DNA of 64,000 nt from positions 1 to 64,000 of the forward strand of contig DASZNC010000032.1 of NCBI GenBank assembly GCA_035551615.1. Reading direction: 5' to 3'. The notes under the pieces are model-generated. The model saw only the letters and a program-made list of their open reading frames with translations, was not told the origin of the DNA and did no database searches. Every line of letters starts with the position of its first letter. The stretch's first letter is position 1. The translations under genes were made by a program, and so were the position numbers. Shown piece after piece: positions 1 through 8,457 of the stretch. Source of the stretch: JAKCDU01 sp035551615 (GTDB lineage Bacteria; Actinomycetota; Acidimicrobiia; Acidimicrobiales; Palsa-688).

Positions 1-2
1 CT

Positions 3-1004
3 CAGCACTGGCCCGCCGATCTGGACTACACAGCCCAGCGGGTGGTCATCATCGGCAGTGGCGCCACCGCCGTGACCCTCGGCCCGGCGATGGCCGACAA
101 GGCCCGGTCGGTGACCATCCTGCAACGGTCCCCGACGTGGATGACGTCGGCGCCCTCGGTCGACCCGCTGGCCGAACGGCTGAAACGCCGGCTGCCCGCC
201 CGCACGGCGCACGGCGCGCTGCGCTGGAAGAACGTGGTGATGGGCACGTTCTTCTACCAGTTGTGCCAGAGGCGCCCGGCCGTGGCCGCCCGGATGCTGT
301 TGGGGCAGGCGGCCAAGCAGCTCCCGGCCGATTTCGACATCGCCACCCACCTGACGCCGACGTACGGGCCGTGGGACCAGAGGATGTGCCTGATACCCGA
401 CGGCGACTTCTTCAACGCCCTGAGCGACGGGTCGATGCGGATGGTCACCGATCGGATCGACCAGTTCACCGAGACGGGTATCCGGCTCGAATCGGGCGAG
501 GATCTGGAGGCCGACATCATCGTGTCGGCGACCGGCCTCGACCTGGTGGCCTGCGGCGGCATCCACCTGACCGTCGACGGCCAACCGGTCGAACCGGGGG
601 AGCGGTACGTGTACCGCGGATTCATGCTGAGTGGTGTGCCCAACCTGGCATTCAGTTTCGGGTACACGAACGCGTCGTGGACGCTGCGCTCCGACCTGAC
701 CGCCCGGGCCGTATGCCGTCTCCTGAACAGGATGCGCCGGCGGTCGGCCCGGTCCGTCGTCGCCCGGCCCGAGCAGGCGGAGATGCCACGTGAGCCGTTC
801 CTCACACTGACATCGGGGTACGTGGCCCGGGCCTTCGAGGTGCTCCCCAAGCAGGGCCCGGTGGCCCCCTGGCGGATCCGGCAGAACTACATCCTCGACC
901 TGCTCGACGCCCGGTTCAACGACCGTGGCGACAGCCTGATCTACGACGAGCCGGTCGGGGACCAGCCGGAGCGGGAAATGATCACCGCCACGCCTTTAGC
1001 TTAG
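3..1004 (+). CDS. Flavin-dependent Baeyer-Villiger-type monooxygenase, 3' part
   Basis: The reading frame is open from the window edge, so the true start lies upstream. The visible 333 residues begin QHWPADLDYTAQR and run into the NADPH-binding Rossmann motif VVIIGSGATA, followed by LQRSPTW; this is the middle of class B flavoprotein monooxygenases of the EthA/BVMO type. The YGPWDQRMCLIPDGD stretch and the SATGL near residue 180 of the visible part are also family hallmarks. Such enzymes use FAD, NADPH and oxygen to insert an oxygen atom next to a ketone or to oxidise soft heteroatoms; the substrate cannot be read from sequence. The N-terminal FAD-binding fold and the BVMO fingerprint would lie outside the window. 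The stop codon sits inside the palindrome before the MarR gene, so readthrough transcription into marR is possible. Confidence 0.85.
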   Translation, partial: QHWPADLDYTAQRVVIIGSGATAVTLGPAMADKARSVTILQRSPTWMTSAPSVDPLAERLKRRLPARTAHGALRWKNVVMGTFFYQLCQRRPAVAARMLLGQAAKQLPADFDIATHLTPTYGPWDQRMCLIPDGDFFNALSDGSMRMVTDRIDQFTETGIRLESGEDLEADIIVSATGLDLVACGGIHLTVDGQPVEPGERYVYRGFMLSGVPNLAFSFGYTNASWTLRSDLTARAVCRLLNRMRRRSARSVVARPEQAEMPREPFLTLTSGYVARAFEVLPKQGPVAPWRIRQNYILDLLDARFNDRGDSLIYDEPVGDQPEREMITATPLA

Positions 1005-1013
1005 ATAATCTAA
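1001..1013. promoter_or_regulatory. Palindromic operator overlapping a -10 box before marR
   Basis: TTAGATAATCTAA is a perfect palindrome (6-base arms, one central base) ending 4 bases before the GTG of the MarR gene. It contains TAATCT (1006-1011), a TANNNT -10 box with 6 bases to the GTG, which would give a leaderless mRNA. An AT-rich palindrome of this size overlapping the promoter is what MarR proteins bind when they repress their own operon. The operator role is inferred from position and symmetry. Confidence 0.6.
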
Positions 1014-1017
1014 TAAT

Positions 1018-1452
1018 GTGGAAATCGAAAGAGCGGGAAGAACGGCGGCCCGGTTGGCCCGCCTGGTAGAGGTCGCCCTGGGCCAGGTGGAGCTGTCGCT
1101 CTCGCAGTACCGCATCCTGATGCTGCTCGACCGCCATGCCGCGGTCGCGTCGAAGTTGGCCCATCATCTGGCCGTGAGCCCGCCGTCGGTGACCGCAGTG
1201 GTGGATGGCCTGGTCGCCCGTGGACTGGTGGAGCGGCGGGCTCAGGAGGGCGACCGACGGCGGGTCGAGCACGCCTTGACCGGCGACGGTCGCCGGCTGC
1301 TGGGAGAGGCCGACGCCCGGATCGACGCCCGTTTCGGGGAGATCGCATCGTTCCTCGAGGCTTCGGAGGCGGCCGAGGCGGCGGCCGGGTTGCAGCGGTG
1401 GGGTGAGGCGTTGGATGCCTACCGGAGCAGCCGCCTGGAGGTGAAGGCATGA
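1018..1452 (+). CDS. MarR-family transcriptional regulator
   Basis: A 144-residue winged-helix protein of usual MarR length. The DNA-binding core is visible at residues 33-95: LSQYRILMLLDRH, then KLAHHLAVSPPSVTAVVDGLVARGLVERR (recognition helix) and the wing EGDRRRVEHALTGDGRRLL. The GTG start at 1018 is chosen because the helix preceding the wHTH needs these residues and because a -10-like box lies 6 bases upstream; there is no Shine-Dalgarno sequence. Its stop overlaps the next start as ATGA, so it is translationally coupled to the two ABC exporter subunits. By context it most likely represses the exporter genes and itself in response to a small lipophilic or phenolic ligand. The ligand is unknown. 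Confidence 0.85.
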   Translation: MEIERAGRTAARLARLVEVALGQVELSLSQYRILMLLDRHAAVASKLAHHLAVSPPSVTAVVDGLVARGLVERRAQEGDRRRVEHALTGDGRRLLGEADARIDARFGEIASFLEASEAAEAAAGLQRWGEALDAYRSSRLEVKA

Positions 1453-3362
1453 TCGGGTCGATGCCGCGGCACGGCACCGGCGCGGTCTCGGAATGGGAGC
1501 CGCAACCGGAGACGTCGCACTACCAGCAACCGACCAGCTGGATCGACCTCGACACCGAGAAGAGTTGGCTGCGCCGGGCGCTCCCCATCGTTGCTGCGCA
1601 CAAGGCCTCGTTCGCCACCGCCCTGACCATGTCGTTCATCGGCCTGGCGCTGCAGGTGGAGATCCCCCAGCTCCTCGGTTCCGACGCCCTCAACAAGTCG
1701 GTGGTCCCGTTCGTCGAGCAGCAGGGTCGACCCTTGGCCCAACGCCTGCCCGCCTCCCACTTCGATCACATGCTGCTCCACTACGTGATCGTCGTGCTCG
1801 TGCTGGCCGCCGTGGCCGGCGTCTGCGGATACGTGTCCCGCATGTTCCTCCTGTCGACCGCCTACCAGATCGAGTTCGACCTCCGGAACATGATCTACAC
1901 CCACCTGAGCCGCATGTCGTTCGAGTTCTACGACCGGGTCCAGTCCGGCCAGCTCATCTCACGGGCCAACTCCGATATCCGTTCGGTGCAGATGTACCTG
2001 ACCTTCGGCCCCTCCATCCTCGTCCAGTGCCTGGTCGCGGTGGTCGCCTTCGGCTACATGCTCTGGATCAACGTGGCTCTGGCTCTCGTCGCCATGATCG
2101 CCATGCCGTTCATCTACGTGGGCGGCGTGCGCATGCGCAAGGTGCTGTTCCCGGTGTCCTGGCTGATCCAGTCCCGGCTGGCCGAAGTGGCCACCATCGT
2201 CGACGAGAACATCAACGGCGTGCGGGTGGTCAAGTCGTTCGCCGCCGAGGACCAGCAGCTCGATGCCCTGGCCCGGGCCGCCAACCGCTTGCGGTGGGCC
2301 TATGTCAAAGACGCCGATATCCGGGCCCAGTTCACGCCGGTGGTGCAGAACCTGTCGCAGTTGGGTCTGGCCCTGGTGCTCCTGCTCGGTGGCTACCTGG
2401 TGATCCACGATCATCTCCAGGTCGGCACGATCCTCACGTTCAGTTTCTGGATCGTGATGCTGCAGATGCCGTTCCAGATGCTCGGCATGCTGATCATGAT
2501 GGGCCAGCGGGCCTCCGCCTCGGCCGGCCGCATCTACGAGATCCTCGACCAACCGCCGGTCGTCGTCGATGCCCCGCAGGCGGTCGACCTGGTCGAATGC
2601 CGCGGCCAGGTCGACTTCGATCAGGTCTCCTTCGGCTACACCGACGGCGGCCCGATGGTGCTGGACGGGTTCGACCTCCACATGCGCCCGGGCGAGACGG
2701 TCGCCCTCGTCGGCCGCACCGGTTCGGGCAAGTCCACGGTGGCCCGTCTGCTGGACCGGTTCTACGACGTCACTGGGGGGGCGGTGAAGGTCGACGGCCA
2801 CGATGTGCGCGATGTGACTCTGGCCAGCCTGCGGGCCCGGGTCGGCATCGTGCTGGACGAGCCGTTCCTGTTCTCGGTGTCGATACGCGACAACATCGCC
2901 TACGGCCGACCCGACGCCGACTTCGCCGATATCGAGGCGGCCGCCCGGGCGGCCGGTGCCGACGGGTTCATCAGGGAGCTGTCCGAGGGCTACGACACGG
3001 TCGTGGGGGAGCGGGGCTACACCCTGTCGGGTGGCCAACGGCAGCGGATCGCCATCGCCCGCACCCTGCTGGTGAATCCACCGGTGCTGGTGCTCGATGA
3101 CGCGACCAGCGCGGTCGACGTCCAGGTCGAGAAGACGATCCACCACAGCCTGCGAGGTCTGATGGAGAACCGGACCACGCTCATCGTCGCCCACCGCCTG
3201 TCGACGATCAGCCTGGCCGACCGGGTGATCCTGATGGAGGGCGGACGGGTGGTGGCCGACGGCACCCACGCCCAGCTGCTGGCCGGTACCCCTCTGTACG
3301 CCGAGGTGCTGGCCCAGGCGGCGGAGATGGAGACCGCACCCGATGAGGAGGTGGATCGCTGA
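1449..3362 (+). CDS. ABC exporter half-transporter, degenerate-site subunit
   Basis: A 637-residue fused transmembrane domain plus ATPase of the type IV (MsbA/BmrCD) exporter class. Six hydrophobic helices occupy roughly residues 45-340. In the nucleotide-binding domain are Walker A GRTGSGKST (about residue 420), signature LSGGQ (about 515) and the switch His in VAHRLST. Two catalytic positions are altered: Walker B reads LVLDDATSAVD, with Asp where the catalytic Glu should be, and the Q-loop reads VLDEPFLF with Asp replacing Gln. This is the pattern of the degenerate ATP site in heterodimeric exporters such as TM287/288 and mycobacterial Rv1272c/Rv1273c. It overlaps marR (ATGA) and the partner gene (one base), so the subunits are co-made. 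Substrate unknown; drug or lipid efflux is likely. Confidence 0.88.
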   Translation: MIGSMPRHGTGAVSEWEPQPETSHYQQPTSWIDLDTEKSWLRRALPIVAAHKASFATALTMSFIGLALQVEIPQLLGSDALNKSVVPFVEQQGRPLAQRLPASHFDHMLLHYVIVVLVLAAVAGVCGYVSRMFLLSTAYQIEFDLRNMIYTHLSRMSFEFYDRVQSGQLISRANSDIRSVQMYLTFGPSILVQCLVAVVAFGYMLWINVALALVAMIAMPFIYVGGVRMRKVLFPVSWLIQSRLAEVATIVDENINGVRVVKSFAAEDQQLDALARAANRLRWAYVKDADIRAQFTPVVQNLSQLGLALVLLLGGYLVIHDHLQVGTILTFSFWIVMLQMPFQMLGMLIMMGQRASASAGRIYEILDQPPVVVDAPQAVDLVECRGQVDFDQVSFGYTDGGPMVLDGFDLHMRPGETVALVGRTGSGKSTVARLLDRFYDVTGGAVKVDGHDVRDVTLASLRARVGIVLDEPFLFSVSIRDNIAYGRPDADFADIEAAARAAGADGFIRELSEGYDTVVGERGYTLSGGQRQRIAIARTLLVNPPVLVLDDATSAVDVQVEKTIHHSLRGLMENRTTLIVAHRLSTISLADRVILMEGGRVVADGTHAQLLAGTPLYAEVLAQAAEMETAPDEEVDR

Positions 3363-5278
3363 TGGTGATGGGACCGATGATCGCCGGGGGCCACAACAAC
3401 CGCAGCGCGGCCAACCCGGGCGGCGGCCTGCCCTTCGCCGGAGTGCCCTGGGAGATGCAGGCCGGCGTCGACAAGCTGCTGGCCGACGAGCCCGACCACG
3501 GTGACCCCGGCGTCCACTTCACCTATCGGGACGAGAGCGAGGTCGCCCCCTCCCTCACCCTCCGGTCACTGGTCGTCCGCCACTGGCAGCTGGCCGTCTG
3601 GGCCGGCCTGTTCGTCGTCATCGTCAGCGTGGCCAACCAGGTCGGCCCGGAGTTGATCAGTTACGGGATCAACCACGGCATGGTCCACCGGGACATGGCA
3701 GTGGTGGTGACCGTCGGGCTGTTCTATCTGCTGGCCGTGCTGGTCACCGCCGTCGCCCAACGACTGATGGTGAAGGTCACCGGCCGGCTGGCCGCCCGGG
3801 TGATGAACGATCTGCGCATCCAGGTCTTCACCCACCTGCAGCGGCTCGGGCTCGATTTCTACACCGACGAGAAGGCCGGCGTCATCATGACCCGGATGAC
3901 CAGCGACATCGAGAACCTGCAGCAGTTGCTGCAGGACGGGCTGGCCCAGTTCGTGGTGCAGGGCCTCACGATGGTCGTCATCATGGTCGTGCTGTTCGTC
4001 ACCAACGCCTGGTTGGCGCTCTTGACCGTCGCCATGGTCCTGCCCCTGCTGATCCTGGCGTCACTGTGGTTCCAGGCGGCATCGGAGCGCGGTTACGACC
4101 GGGTGCGCGACGGCATCGCCGACGTGCTGGCCGATCTGTCCGAGAACCTGCACGGCGTGCGCGTGGTCACCGCCCACAACCGGCAGGCCCACAACGTCGT
4201 CCACCACCGGAACGTGGTCGGTGTCTACCGCGATGCCAACAACTACACCGCCCGTATCAACGCCCTGTACGGCCCGGGCACCCAGATGCTGGGCTACCTG
4301 GCCCAGGCCGGTCTCCTGGCCATCGGCGGCGAGATGGTTCTCCACGGGAAGTTGACCGTCGGAGGCCTGACCGCCTTCTTCTTGTACCTGAGCCGGTTCA
4401 TGATGCCCATCCAGTTGCTGGTGCAGCAGTACAACGTGTTCCAGCAGGGGCAGGCCTCGCTCGTCAAGCTGCGCTCGTTGTTCGCGGAGGCGCCGAGTGC
4501 GCCCGAATCGCCGACGGCGGTGCCGCTGGCGCCGATCGAGGGGCTGATCGTCTTCGATGCCGTCACCTTCGGTTACGACCCGACCAGCCCGGTGATCCGC
4601 GATGTCGACCTCACCATCCGGGCCGGAGAGACCGTCGCCTTCGTCGGGCCGACCGGTGCCGGCAAGTCGACGATGGCCAAGCTGGTCACCCGGTTCTACG
4701 ATCCGACGGCCGGCCGGGTCCTGATCGACGGCCAGGACATCCGCCAGGTCGAGGTCGACTCCCTTCGCCATCAGCTCGGCGTGGTCCCCCAGGAGCCGTT
4801 CCTGTTCGCCGGGACGATTCGCGACAACATCTCCTTCGCCCGGCCGGGGGCCACCGACGAGGAGGTCTGGGATGCGCTGCGCGCCGTCGGGCTGGAGGAC
4901 GTCATCGAACGCATGCCGGCCGGCATCGACACCGAGGTGCACGAACGGGGCCAGTCGCTGTCATCCGGCGAGCGTCAGCTGATCGCCCTGGCCCGGGCCT
5001 TCATGGCCCGGCCCCGGGTGCTGGTCCTGGACGAAGCCACCTCCAACCTGGACCTGGCGTCGGAGACCAAGATCGAAACCGCCCTGGACATCCTGCTCCA
5101 GGGTCGGACGGCGATCCTCATCGCCCACCGGCTCAGCACCGCCATGCGGGCCGACCGCATCGTGGTGGTCGACGACGGGCGGCTGGTCGAGATCGGCAGC
5201 CATGACGAACTGGTCCGCATGGGGGGGCGCTACGCCGATATGTACGCCACCTGGATCAGCCACGCCGAGGTCGGTTAG
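3362..5278 (+). CDS. ABC exporter half-transporter, consensus Walker B subunit
   Basis: A 638-residue partner of the preceding gene with the same layout: N-terminal cytosolic extension, six transmembrane helices, then an ATPase domain. Walker A is GPTGAGKST, the Q-loop is normal (VPQEPFLF) and Walker B has the catalytic Glu (LVLDEATSNLD), but the signature motif is LSSGE instead of LSGGQ. Because each ATP site combines Walker motifs of one subunit with the signature of the other, the defects in the two proteins fall in the same site, leaving one hydrolytic and one degenerate site. The ATG shares one base with the preceding TGA. The first ~60 residues (Gly/Asn/Pro rich) are not part of the conserved fold. 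Confidence 0.88.
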   Translation: MVMGPMIAGGHNNRSAANPGGGLPFAGVPWEMQAGVDKLLADEPDHGDPGVHFTYRDESEVAPSLTLRSLVVRHWQLAVWAGLFVVIVSVANQVGPELISYGINHGMVHRDMAVVVTVGLFYLLAVLVTAVAQRLMVKVTGRLAARVMNDLRIQVFTHLQRLGLDFYTDEKAGVIMTRMTSDIENLQQLLQDGLAQFVVQGLTMVVIMVVLFVTNAWLALLTVAMVLPLLILASLWFQAASERGYDRVRDGIADVLADLSENLHGVRVVTAHNRQAHNVVHHRNVVGVYRDANNYTARINALYGPGTQMLGYLAQAGLLAIGGEMVLHGKLTVGGLTAFFLYLSRFMMPIQLLVQQYNVFQQGQASLVKLRSLFAEAPSAPESPTAVPLAPIEGLIVFDAVTFGYDPTSPVIRDVDLTIRAGETVAFVGPTGAGKSTMAKLVTRFYDPTAGRVLIDGQDIRQVEVDSLRHQLGVVPQEPFLFAGTIRDNISFARPGATDEEVWDALRAVGLEDVIERMPAGIDTEVHERGQSLSSGERQLIALARAFMARPRVLVLDEATSNLDLASETKIETALDILLQGRTAILIAHRLSTAMRADRIVVVDDGRLVEIGSHDELVRMGGRYADMYATWISHAEVG

Positions 5279-5316
5279 GCCCCACCCGGGGAGCGAGCGG
5301 GCGGCCGCCACATCGG

Positions 5317-5322
5317 TATCGT
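5317..5322 (+). promoter_or_regulatory. -10 box for the TauD-family gene
   Basis: TATCGT lies 8 bases before the ATG at 5331 with no Shine-Dalgarno sequence between, fitting a leaderless transcript. No clear -35 hexamer is visible. Confidence 0.4.
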
Positions 5323-5330
5323 GTTGGGCG

Positions 5331-6281
5331 ATGACTGACGTGATCGAGGAGAAGGAAGCCCACCAACGGCCCCGACCGATGTACCTGGGCGACTACCCGC
5401 TCATGGTCGGCCCGTTCACCCACCTGGTCGACGAGGCCGAGCGACTGGCCGGGCTCACGTGGACCCACTTCGAGGCGGCTCGGCTCAGCCCCACCATCGG
5501 CGCCGAGCTCACCGGTCCGGATCTACGCCAGGAACTGCCGGCGGCCGTCGTCGACGAGATCCGCCAGGCCCTGTACGAGTACAAGGTCATCTTCTTCCGC
5601 GATCAGAAGCTGACCTCCGAGCAACATTCCGCCTTCGCCGGGCGGTTCGGGGAGCTGGAGTTCCACCCGTTCATCCCGTCCAACACGGCGGAACCGAAGC
5701 TGGTGCGCTTCGAGAAGAGCGCCGCCTTCGGCGGTTACGAGAACCTCTGGCATCACGACGTGACGTGGCGGGAGTGCCCGTCGATGGGCGCCGTGCTGCA
5801 CGCCGTCACCGTCCCGCCCCTCGGCGGCGACACGCTCTTCTCGGACATGTACGCCGCCTACGAGTCGCTCGACGACGAGACCCGGGTGTTGATCGACGAC
5901 ATGGAGGCGGTGCACGACTTCACCCGGACCTTCGGTTTCTCGATGACCCCCGACCAGCTGGCCCAGATGCAGGAGAAGTACCCGTCGGTGCGTCACCCGG
6001 TGGTGTGCACCCATGAAGGCACCGGGCGCCGTCACCTCTACGTGAACCGGGCCTTCACCGATCACATCGTGGGCCTGGAACCGGAGGAGAGCCGGGCCCT
6101 GATCGATCGCCTCTGCCGGCGGGCCGATGCCCCCGAGCACCAGTGCCGGTTCCGGTGGACGCCCGACGCCGTCGCCTTCTGGGACAACCGGGCCGTGCAG
6201 CACTACGCAGGCAGCGACTACTACCCGCAGGTCCGGGTCATGGAGCGGGCGTCGATCGTCGGTTCCCGCCCGTTCCGGTAG
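5331..6281 (+). CDS. TauD/TfdA-family Fe(II)/2-oxoglutarate dioxygenase
   Basis: A 316-residue non-haem iron dioxygenase. The facial triad is visible: WHHDVTW supplies His and Asp, and the distal His is in WDNRAVQHYA; an Arg downstream (YYPQVRVMERASI) is placed to hold 2-oxoglutarate. The N-terminal half has the usual IGAELTGPDL and FFRDQKLT motifs. The family hydroxylates taurine, alkyl sulfates, aryloxyalkanoates and related compounds, releasing succinate and CO2; which of these applies cannot be told. The ATG at 5331 is preferred to upstream starts because it follows a -10-like box and lies downstream of the exporter stop; the 40 extra residues upstream would overlap the exporter gene and are not conserved-looking. 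Confidence 0.85.
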   Translation: MTDVIEEKEAHQRPRPMYLGDYPLMVGPFTHLVDEAERLAGLTWTHFEAARLSPTIGAELTGPDLRQELPAAVVDEIRQALYEYKVIFFRDQKLTSEQHSAFAGRFGELEFHPFIPSNTAEPKLVRFEKSAAFGGYENLWHHDVTWRECPSMGAVLHAVTVPPLGGDTLFSDMYAAYESLDDETRVLIDDMEAVHDFTRTFGFSMTPDQLAQMQEKYPSVRHPVVCTHEGTGRRHLYVNRAFTDHIVGLEPEESRALIDRLCRRADAPEHQCRFRWTPDAVAFWDNRAVQHYAGSDYYPQVRVMERASIVGSRPFR

Positions 6282-6284
6282 CGG

Positions 6285-7943
6285 TCAGGCGGCCGTCGAC
6301 CACCGCTCGATACTGCGGCGCAGCACCGGCATGGGCAGCGAGCCGTGGTCCAGCACGGCGGCGTGGAAGCCCGAGAGGGTGAAGCGGTCGCCCATCCGGG
6401 CCATGGCCGCGTCACGCAGCGCCAGTATCTCCAACTTGCCGGTCATGTAGGCCAGGGCCTGGCCGGGCATGACCAGATACCGGTCGATCTCGGCGGCGAG
6501 GAACTCGGCCGGCATGGGCACGTGCTCGATGAAGAACGCCCGCGCCTGCTCGCGGCTCCAGCCGTAGTGGTGCAGGCCGGTGTCGACCACCAGGCGGGCG
6601 GCCCGCATGAGCGAGGCGCTGATGGCACCGAGCCGGGCCCGGTCGTCGGTGTAGAGGCCGACCTCGTCGGCCAACTGCTCGGTGTACAGCCCCCATCCCT
6701 CCGAGAAGACGGTGAGGCTGCGCTGGCGTTGCAGCGCAGGCAGGTGATCCAGCTTCTGGAGGCGGGACAGCTGCAGATGGTGGCCGGGGACGGCCTCGTG
6801 GAAGGCGACCACCTCGATGTCCCAACCGGTACCGGCCGTGGGGCGCTCGGTGTTGAACCAGAACGTGCCCGGCCGGCCGCCATCCAGCCGGGGCGGGGTG
6901 TAATGGGGGGCCACCCCGCTGGCCGCCACGATCGGGGGCATCGGGGTCACATCGCACGGCGGGGGCAGGGGCGCCGGGAAGAACTCGGCCGCCTTGGCCT
7001 CGGCCCGGCGGACCGCCACCAGGGCCTCGCGGATGGCGTCCTCGGCGCTGATGCGGCCGGCCGAATCCCGCAGGGCCCGGCGTACCTGTTCCAGGTCGTC
7101 CAGCCCCATCCCGGATCCGATCTCGACCGCCGCCCGCTCGAGGGTGGCGATCTGATCGAGGCCGGTCTGATGGAGTTGCTCGGCGGTGACCGGCAGGGTG
7201 GTGTGGGTCAGGATGGCGCGGGCGTAGTCGGCCTGACCGCCGGGCAGGTGGGCCAACCCGGCCCGATCCGACGGTCGGCTGCGGGGGAGCAGCTCCTCGA
7301 CGGTGTCCACCCACCGGGCCAGCGCCGGTCGGGTGACCTCGGCGGCCAGACGCCGCCGCTCCGCCTCCCATGTTCCGGCGCCGTCCCATCCGGCTGGGGC
7401 GGTGGGGCTCAGCAGGGCCTCCGGGACCTGGGCGGCCAGCACCTGCCGGCCCCAGCCCACCGCCTCGGTTACGAGTGGGGCGATCGGGAGGCGGCCCCCG
7501 GCGGCCCCCGCCCGCAGGCGCTCGGAGACCTGGTCTATCCAGTCGCCGCTCAGGGCCAGGCGTTCGAGGTAGGCGTGGGCCGCGTCGGCGTCCACCAACA
7601 CGGTGCGGGCGGCAACCGCCATGAAGCTGGCCGGATCGGCGAACGGCATGGCGGTGACCGTGTACTCCACCCCGGCCGAATCGATCACGGCCACCTCCTG
7701 GCGGGCCGCCTCCCGCATGCAGTGCAGGGTGATCTCGTCGGCCGGCTCGAGATCGGGCGCATCGAGACGGTCGGCCTCGGACGCGAACTGCTCGACCTCG
7801 GCCCGCCATTCGGCCTCGCCGGCCGCACTGGTGTCGGGCATCAGGTGGTCGTAGCCGGGAATGCCGTAGGAAGTGGCGGCCAACGGGTGCTGCTCCAACC
7901 ACCGGGCGTGGAACCGGTCCGCGAGGTCACGAGGTGTCGTCAT
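6285..7943 (-). CDS. DUF885-family putative zinc metallohydrolase
   Basis: A 552-residue protein of the DUF885 family, for which structures show an M32/M3-like metallopeptidase fold. The zinc motif HEAVPGHHLQ is at about residue 381 and the third ligand region SEGWGLYTE at about 413. No signal peptide is present, so it should be cytosolic. Members are widespread in actinobacteria and their natural substrates are not established. The C-terminus converges with the TauD-family gene with only 3 bases between stops. The ATG at 7943 has a GACTGT hexamer 6 bases upstream that could act as a -10 box for a leaderless message. Confidence 0.85.
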   Translation of the reverse strand: MTTPRDLADRFHARWLEQHPLAATSYGIPGYDHLMPDTSAAGEAEWRAEVEQFASEADRLDAPDLEPADEITLHCMREAARQEVAVIDSAGVEYTVTAMPFADPASFMAVAARTVLVDADAAHAYLERLALSGDWIDQVSERLRAGAAGGRLPIAPLVTEAVGWGRQVLAAQVPEALLSPTAPAGWDGAGTWEAERRRLAAEVTRPALARWVDTVEELLPRSRPSDRAGLAHLPGGQADYARAILTHTTLPVTAEQLHQTGLDQIATLERAAVEIGSGMGLDDLEQVRRALRDSAGRISAEDAIREALVAVRRAEAKAAEFFPAPLPPPCDVTPMPPIVAASGVAPHYTPPRLDGGRPGTFWFNTERPTAGTGWDIEVVAFHEAVPGHHLQLSRLQKLDHLPALQRQRSLTVFSEGWGLYTEQLADEVGLYTDDRARLGAISASLMRAARLVVDTGLHHYGWSREQARAFFIEHVPMPAEFLAAEIDRYLVMPGQALAYMTGKLEILALRDAAMARMGDRFTLSGFHAAVLDHGSLPMPVLRRSIERWSTAA

Positions 7944-7992
7944 CGCCGGACAGTCTTTCCGATCGGTGCGGTCGGTGACGAGCGCCCGGCGC

Positions 7993-7998
7993 TACGGT
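7993..7998 (+). promoter_or_regulatory. -10 box for the DDN-like gene
   Basis: TACGGT followed by 6 bases and the ATG at 8005; no ribosome-binding site. Consistent with leaderless initiation. Confidence 0.45.
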
Positions 7999-8004
7999 CG
8001 GGCC

Positions 8005-8418
8005 ATGGCGCCCGCAGATTTCAATCAACAGATCATCGACGAGTTCCGTAGCAATGGCGGGGTGGTCGGGGGGCCGTTCGCCGGCGCCCCGCTTCTGCTG
8101 CTGCACACCGTTGGCCGCAAGACCGGCAAGGAGCGGATCAATCCGCTGGCCTACCAGAAGGTCGACGCCGGCTGGGCCATATTCGCCTCCTTCGCCGGCG
8201 CGCCGACCAACCCGGCCTGGTACGACAACCTCATGGCCCGGGCCGACGCCACCGTCGAGGTCGGGACCGACACTCTGAACGTCGCCGTCCGGGAAGCCAC
8301 CGGTGACGAACGGGACCGGATCTGGGCCCGCCAGAAGGAGGTCATGCCCGGCTTCGCCGAGTACGAGGAGAAAGCCGGGGGCCGGATCATCCCGGTGGTC
8401 GTACTCGAGCCGCGGTAG
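8005..8418 (+). CDS. DDN-family F420H2-dependent nitroreductase-like protein
   Basis: A 137-residue single-domain protein of the deazaflavin-dependent nitroreductase (Ddn/FGD2-like split beta-barrel) family. LLLLHTVGRKTGKERINPLAY is characteristic of the family, as are AGAPTNPAWYDNL and the C-terminal PVVVLEPR. Mycobacterial relatives reduce quinones or nitro-compounds with reduced F420; some paralogues bind other flavins. It supports, but does not prove, F420 production in this organism. The start at 8005 is set by a -10 box 6 bases upstream and by family length; the reading frame stays open upstream to 7873 but would overlap the divergent DUF885 gene. Confidence 0.82.
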   Translation: MAPADFNQQIIDEFRSNGGVVGGPFAGAPLLLLHTVGRKTGKERINPLAYQKVDAGWAIFASFAGAPTNPAWYDNLMARADATVEVGTDTLNVAVREATGDERDRIWARQKEVMPGFAEYEEKAGGRIIPVVVLEPR

Positions 8419-8457
8419 GCATCTGGCGGGCCGGCCCGCCGGTCGGCGATCATCTGG

